64,000 nt of DNA from Planctomycetota bacterium (lineage in GTDB: Bacteria > Planctomycetota > Phycisphaerae > UBA1845). Of this stretch, positions 61,518 to 64,000 are shown piece by piece. Each line of letters begins with the position of its first letter. The stretch's first letter is position 1. The notes under the pieces were generated by a model, which made no database searches, was not told the DNA's origin, and was given only the letters and a program-made list of their open reading frames with translations. The stretch covers positions 1 through 64,000 of the forward strand of contig JAJRPG010000024.1 in assembly GCA_024280855.1 (NCBI GenBank), read 5' to 3'. A program made the translations under genes and the position numbers.

Positions 61518-62882
61518 ATGCTGCTACACGGACGCATCGCCGGAGTAACTGCTGGAATAACAATATCCCTGTTGACCTGTATTGTCGAGGCACAGACGAA
61601 TGCGACGGGGCCACATTGGCCAAGCTTTCGCGGTGCTAACGCTGGCGGGGTTTCCGATGGAATGGCTTTGCCTGTCGTTTGGGATGGACCTTCGTCAAAA
61701 AATATCGCGTGGGAAACGCCAATCCCCGGCCTGGCACATTCTTCACCTATCGTGTGGGGCAACCGCCTTTACGTCACCTCCGCTGAAAGCAGCCAAGCGG
61801 ACCCTTATCTGAAAATCGGTTTGTTTGGCGCAAGCCCGGACCATCCGGAAAACTTCGAGCATGAATTTGTTACCTATTGTCTTGATAAAAATAACGGGGA
61901 AATACTTTGGCGTCAGGTAGCTCACAAAGGCGTCCCCAAAGTTAAGCGACATATTAAAGCTAGCCATGCGAACTGCACGCCGGCGACGGATGGGCAGCAC
62001 GTCGTATCATTTTTCGGATCAAACGGAATTTATTGTTACGACATGGATGGCCAATTGTTGTGGAAAAAAGACCTCGGGTATCTCGACATGGGACCAGCCA
62101 ACGCCAAGTCGTTGCAATGGGGATTCTCCAGCTCGCCGGTTATTCATGATAACATGGTCATCCTGCAATGCGCCGCTCGAAATGTTTCTTTTGTCACCGC
62201 GCTCAATATCAAAGACGGGTCTGAAGTATGGCGCACGTCGCGTGAGGTTTATCCTGGCTGGGGGACGCCTACGGTACTGGCTGACAAGCGTTTCCCGCAG
62301 GTTATTGCAAACGGATTCAAGCATATTGGCGCTTATGATCTGAACACTGGGAAGTCGCTATGGCATCTGCATGGCGGCGGTGATGTTCCCGTGCCCACGC
62401 CCATTTTCGCTAACGACTTAATTTATATCACCAGCGCCCACGGCGGGCAGGCTCCTGTATACGCCATTCGCGCGAGCGCCAAAGGTGACATCAACCTGAC
62501 AGATGGCAAAACCAGTAACGAGCATATCGCGTGGAGCCATATGAAAATCGGCAATTACATGCAAACACCGCTGGTCTATGGCCCGCACCTATACTGCTGC
62601 CGCGACTCTGGCATTCTTGCCTGCTATGACGCGAAGACAGGAAAGAAACAATATCGCAAACGCTTGGCTAGCGGAGTAGGTTTTACTTCGTCGCCGGTGG
62701 CTGGTGACAATAAGATTTATTTTACAAGTGAAGAAGGCGATGTATTTGTCATTAAGACTGGCAGCGATTACGAGCTTTTAGCCAAGAATACACTGGGTGA
62801 AATATGTATGTCTTCGCCGGCGATTTCTGAAGGACGTTTGTATTTTAGGACACAACACCATGTGATGGCTGTTGGGAAATAA
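61518..62882 (+). CDS. Exported PQQ-type beta-propeller protein
   Basis: A 454-residue exported protein with a signal peptide (GVTAGITISLLTCIVEAQ). The mature start HWPSFRGANAGGVSDGMALP is a hallmark of a large planctomycete family. PQQ-like propeller blades follow, with repeated D-x-x-T/N-G-x-x-x-W patterns: LDKNNGEILWRQVA, MDGQLLWKKDLG, LNIKDGSEVWRTSR, LNTGKSLWHLHG, YDAKTGKKQYRKR. No catalytic residues for a dehydrogenase are evident, so it is probably a scaffold or binding protein in the periplasm. AGGAG lies seven bases before the ATG. Confidence 0.88.
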   Translation: MLLHGRIAGVTAGITISLLTCIVEAQTNATGPHWPSFRGANAGGVSDGMALPVVWDGPSSKNIAWETPIPGLAHSSPIVWGNRLYVTSAESSQADPYLKIGLFGASPDHPENFEHEFVTYCLDKNNGEILWRQVAHKGVPKVKRHIKASHANCTPATDGQHVVSFFGSNGIYCYDMDGQLLWKKDLGYLDMGPANAKSLQWGFSSSPVIHDNMVILQCAARNVSFVTALNIKDGSEVWRTSREVYPGWGTPTVLADKRFPQVIANGFKHIGAYDLNTGKSLWHLHGGGDVPVPTPIFANDLIYITSAHGGQAPVYAIRASAKGDINLTDGKTSNEHIAWSHMKIGNYMQTPLVYGPHLYCCRDSGILACYDAKTGKKQYRKRLASGVGFTSSPVAGDNKIYFTSEEGDVFVIKTGSDYELLAKNTLGEICMSSPAISEGRLYFRTQHHVMAVGK

Positions 62883-62967
62883 TGACTCCAGTTTTAAGCA
62901 AACCTTCAAACAGCGCGTTGTCATTGTTGAGTTACTCATTTATGGATTGCACACTACAATCTAATCA

Positions 62968-62989
62968 CCGCGCAAGCTGAAGCATGCGG
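62968..62989 (-). repeat. Degenerate copy of family R1, copy C
   Basis: 22 bases matching copy B (44903-44928) at 19 positions, in the gap between convergent genes and just before the terminator. The stem is partly decayed. Confidence 0.45.
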
Positions 62990-63001
62990 TACAAAATAAA
63001 A

Positions 63002-63035
63002 GGGCACGGATGATTGTCACATCCGTGCCCTTTTT
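63002..63035 (+). terminator. Bidirectional rho-independent terminator
   Basis: GGGCACGGATG (63002-63012) pairs perfectly with CATCCGTGCCC (63020-63030) around a 7-base loop. TTTTT follows on the plus strand and an A-rich run precedes it, which gives a T-run on the minus strand. It serves the PQQ-propeller gene and the converging peptidase gene. Confidence 0.85.
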
Positions 63036-63065
63036 GCTGTCACAAAATTTTATACAATCAAAATC

Positions 63066-64000
63066 TTACGATTGACTTTTACTCGCTTCGATCAATTTCG
63101 CTGGGATGCCGCGAATTAATTCTCCCCCCGCAGGGATGGTTATCGACGAATCGCCAATATCCTCCGACATTGGCTCTACCCGGCCGCCAAGATATTTGCC
63201 TAGAAAAGCTTCTGTCACAGCGTTAAATGACATGCTGTTTGGTGGACGTCTGAAGCCATGCCCTTCGTCGGGGTAAAGCACATACGTCACCGGAATGTTA
63301 CGCTTATTCATTGCAGCTACAATCTGATCTGCCTCAGCTTGTTTCACGCGCGGGTCGTTAGCACCCTGGCCAATGAGTAGCGGCTTGCGGATTTTATCAA
63401 CGTGCGTGATCGGCGAACGCTCAAGTAAAAACTTACGGCCTTCTTCTGTGCGATAATCACCAACATTTTTCGTGAATAGTTCAATGATGGGTTTCCAATA
63501 TGGCGGAATCGATTCCATAAGCGTTACGATGCTCGATGGGCCTACGATGTCCACGCCGCAGGCAAATGTGTCAGGCGTGAAAGTTAAGCCAACAAGCGTC
63601 GCGTAACCGCCATAACTTCCGCCCATAATGCCGACACGATCTTTGTCTGCGATACCCTCTTTAATTGCCCAGGCGACAGCGTCGATGAGATCGTCGTGCA
63701 TTTTCCCGGCCCATTCAAGTTTGGACGCATTGATGAAGTCTTTTCCGAAACCAGTGGAGCCGCGATAATTCACGCTAAGTACAGCATATCCACGATTAGC
63801 CAGCCATTGATGATACGGGTTATATCCCCAGCTATCACGTGCCCAAGGGCCGCCATGCACAAATAGAACCATTGGCATCGCTTTGTCAGGCCGACCGTTG
63901 CCGTCATTGTCCGTGCCAACAGGCAACGTCAAAAATGACACCAGATTCAGCCCATCCCGTGATTTAATCACGGTCGGATACATCTTGGCTAACTTAGCTT
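63066..64000 (-). CDS. S9 prolyl oligopeptidase family protein, N-terminus outside window
   Basis: The frame is open through ATG 63983 to the window edge (AKLAK before MYPTV), so this is the C-terminal catalytic domain of a longer protein. In the family a beta-propeller would precede it. SRDGLNLVSFLTLP enters the alpha/beta hydrolase. FVHGGPWARDSWGYNP forms the oxyanion region, GIMGGSYGGYATLVG holds the nucleophile Ser, GANDPRVKQ the Asp and DEGHGF the His. It cleaves short peptides in the cytoplasm or periplasm; the signal, if any, lies outside. The C-terminal 30 residues (SSITIPAGGELIRGIPAKLI) extend beyond the usual domain end. Confidence 0.9.
   Translation of the reverse strand, partial: AKLAKMYPTVIKSRDGLNLVSFLTLPVGTDNDGNGRPDKAMPMVLFVHGGPWARDSWGYNPYHQWLANRGYAVLSVNYRGSTGFGKDFINASKLEWAGKMHDDLIDAVAWAIKEGIADKDRVGIMGGSYGGYATLVGLTFTPDTFACGVDIVGPSSIVTLMESIPPYWKPIIELFTKNVGDYRTEEGRKFLLERSPITHVDKIRKPLLIGQGANDPRVKQAEADQIVAAMNKRNIPVTYVLYPDEGHGFRRPPNSMSFNAVTEAFLGKYLGGRVEPMSEDIGDSSITIPAGGELIRGIPAKLIEASKSQS

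Overview
The window looks like chromosomal DNA of a planctomycete (Planctomycetota), probably an uncultured lineage. This is inferred from gene content, not from a marker gene. The pointers are: exported PQQ-propeller proteins with the WPSFRG start; secreted proteins ending in dockerin-like EF-hand pairs; many small lipoproteins with GC-G lipoboxes; a Cys-rich repeat giant of 1737 residues; kdsB joined to pyrG; and frequent GTG and TTG starts with many 1- and 4-base gene overlaps. No rRNA, tRNA, CRISPR array, phage, transposase or integrase was seen.

Bases 1-23.8k are mainly a surface polysaccharide locus. A minus-strand run encodes an ABC exporter (Wzm, Wzt with a C-terminal sugar-binding domain) and two GT4 glycosyltransferases, the last cut by the window edge. 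After gpsA, two small exported proteins, a pabB-pabC folate pair and a NIF3 gene come a heparinase II/III-type lyase, two flippases, a probable polymerase, an exported protein of unknown function, another GT4, a sulfotransferase and a 745-residue two-domain oxidoreductase. ABC-type and Wzx/Wzy-type genes therefore sit side by side, and sulfation is suggested.

Bases 23.8-40k hold four exported lipoprotein-like genes (two sharing an NPAFV motif), an aspS / zinc dehydrogenase / glutaredoxin-like operon, a secreted matrixin-type metalloprotease, a dicarboxylate symporter, a tightly coupled kdsB-pyrG-DNA adenine methylase operon, and an HDOD-GGDEF regulator.

Bases 40-48.2k are redox and nitrogen metabolism: a lipoprotein MsrB, a small zinc-finger protein, a 750-residue membrane fusion of an NAD(P)H flavoprotein and a NapH-like polyferredoxin, glutamate dehydrogenase, an acetolactate synthase-like enzyme, a lipoprotein MsrA and a SpoIIE-type phosphatase.

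Bases 48.2-64k carry a Spondin_N lipoprotein, the haem genes hemB against hemL-hemC (hemL broken by one base in a run of seven G), the giant Cys-rich repeat protein, an unrecognised cytoplasmic protein, gatB, a cytoplasmic MsrB, a PQQ-propeller protein and the C-terminal half of an S9 peptidase. Three families of short palindromic repeats sit in intergenic gaps, and one pair of copies shows a compensatory base change in its stem.
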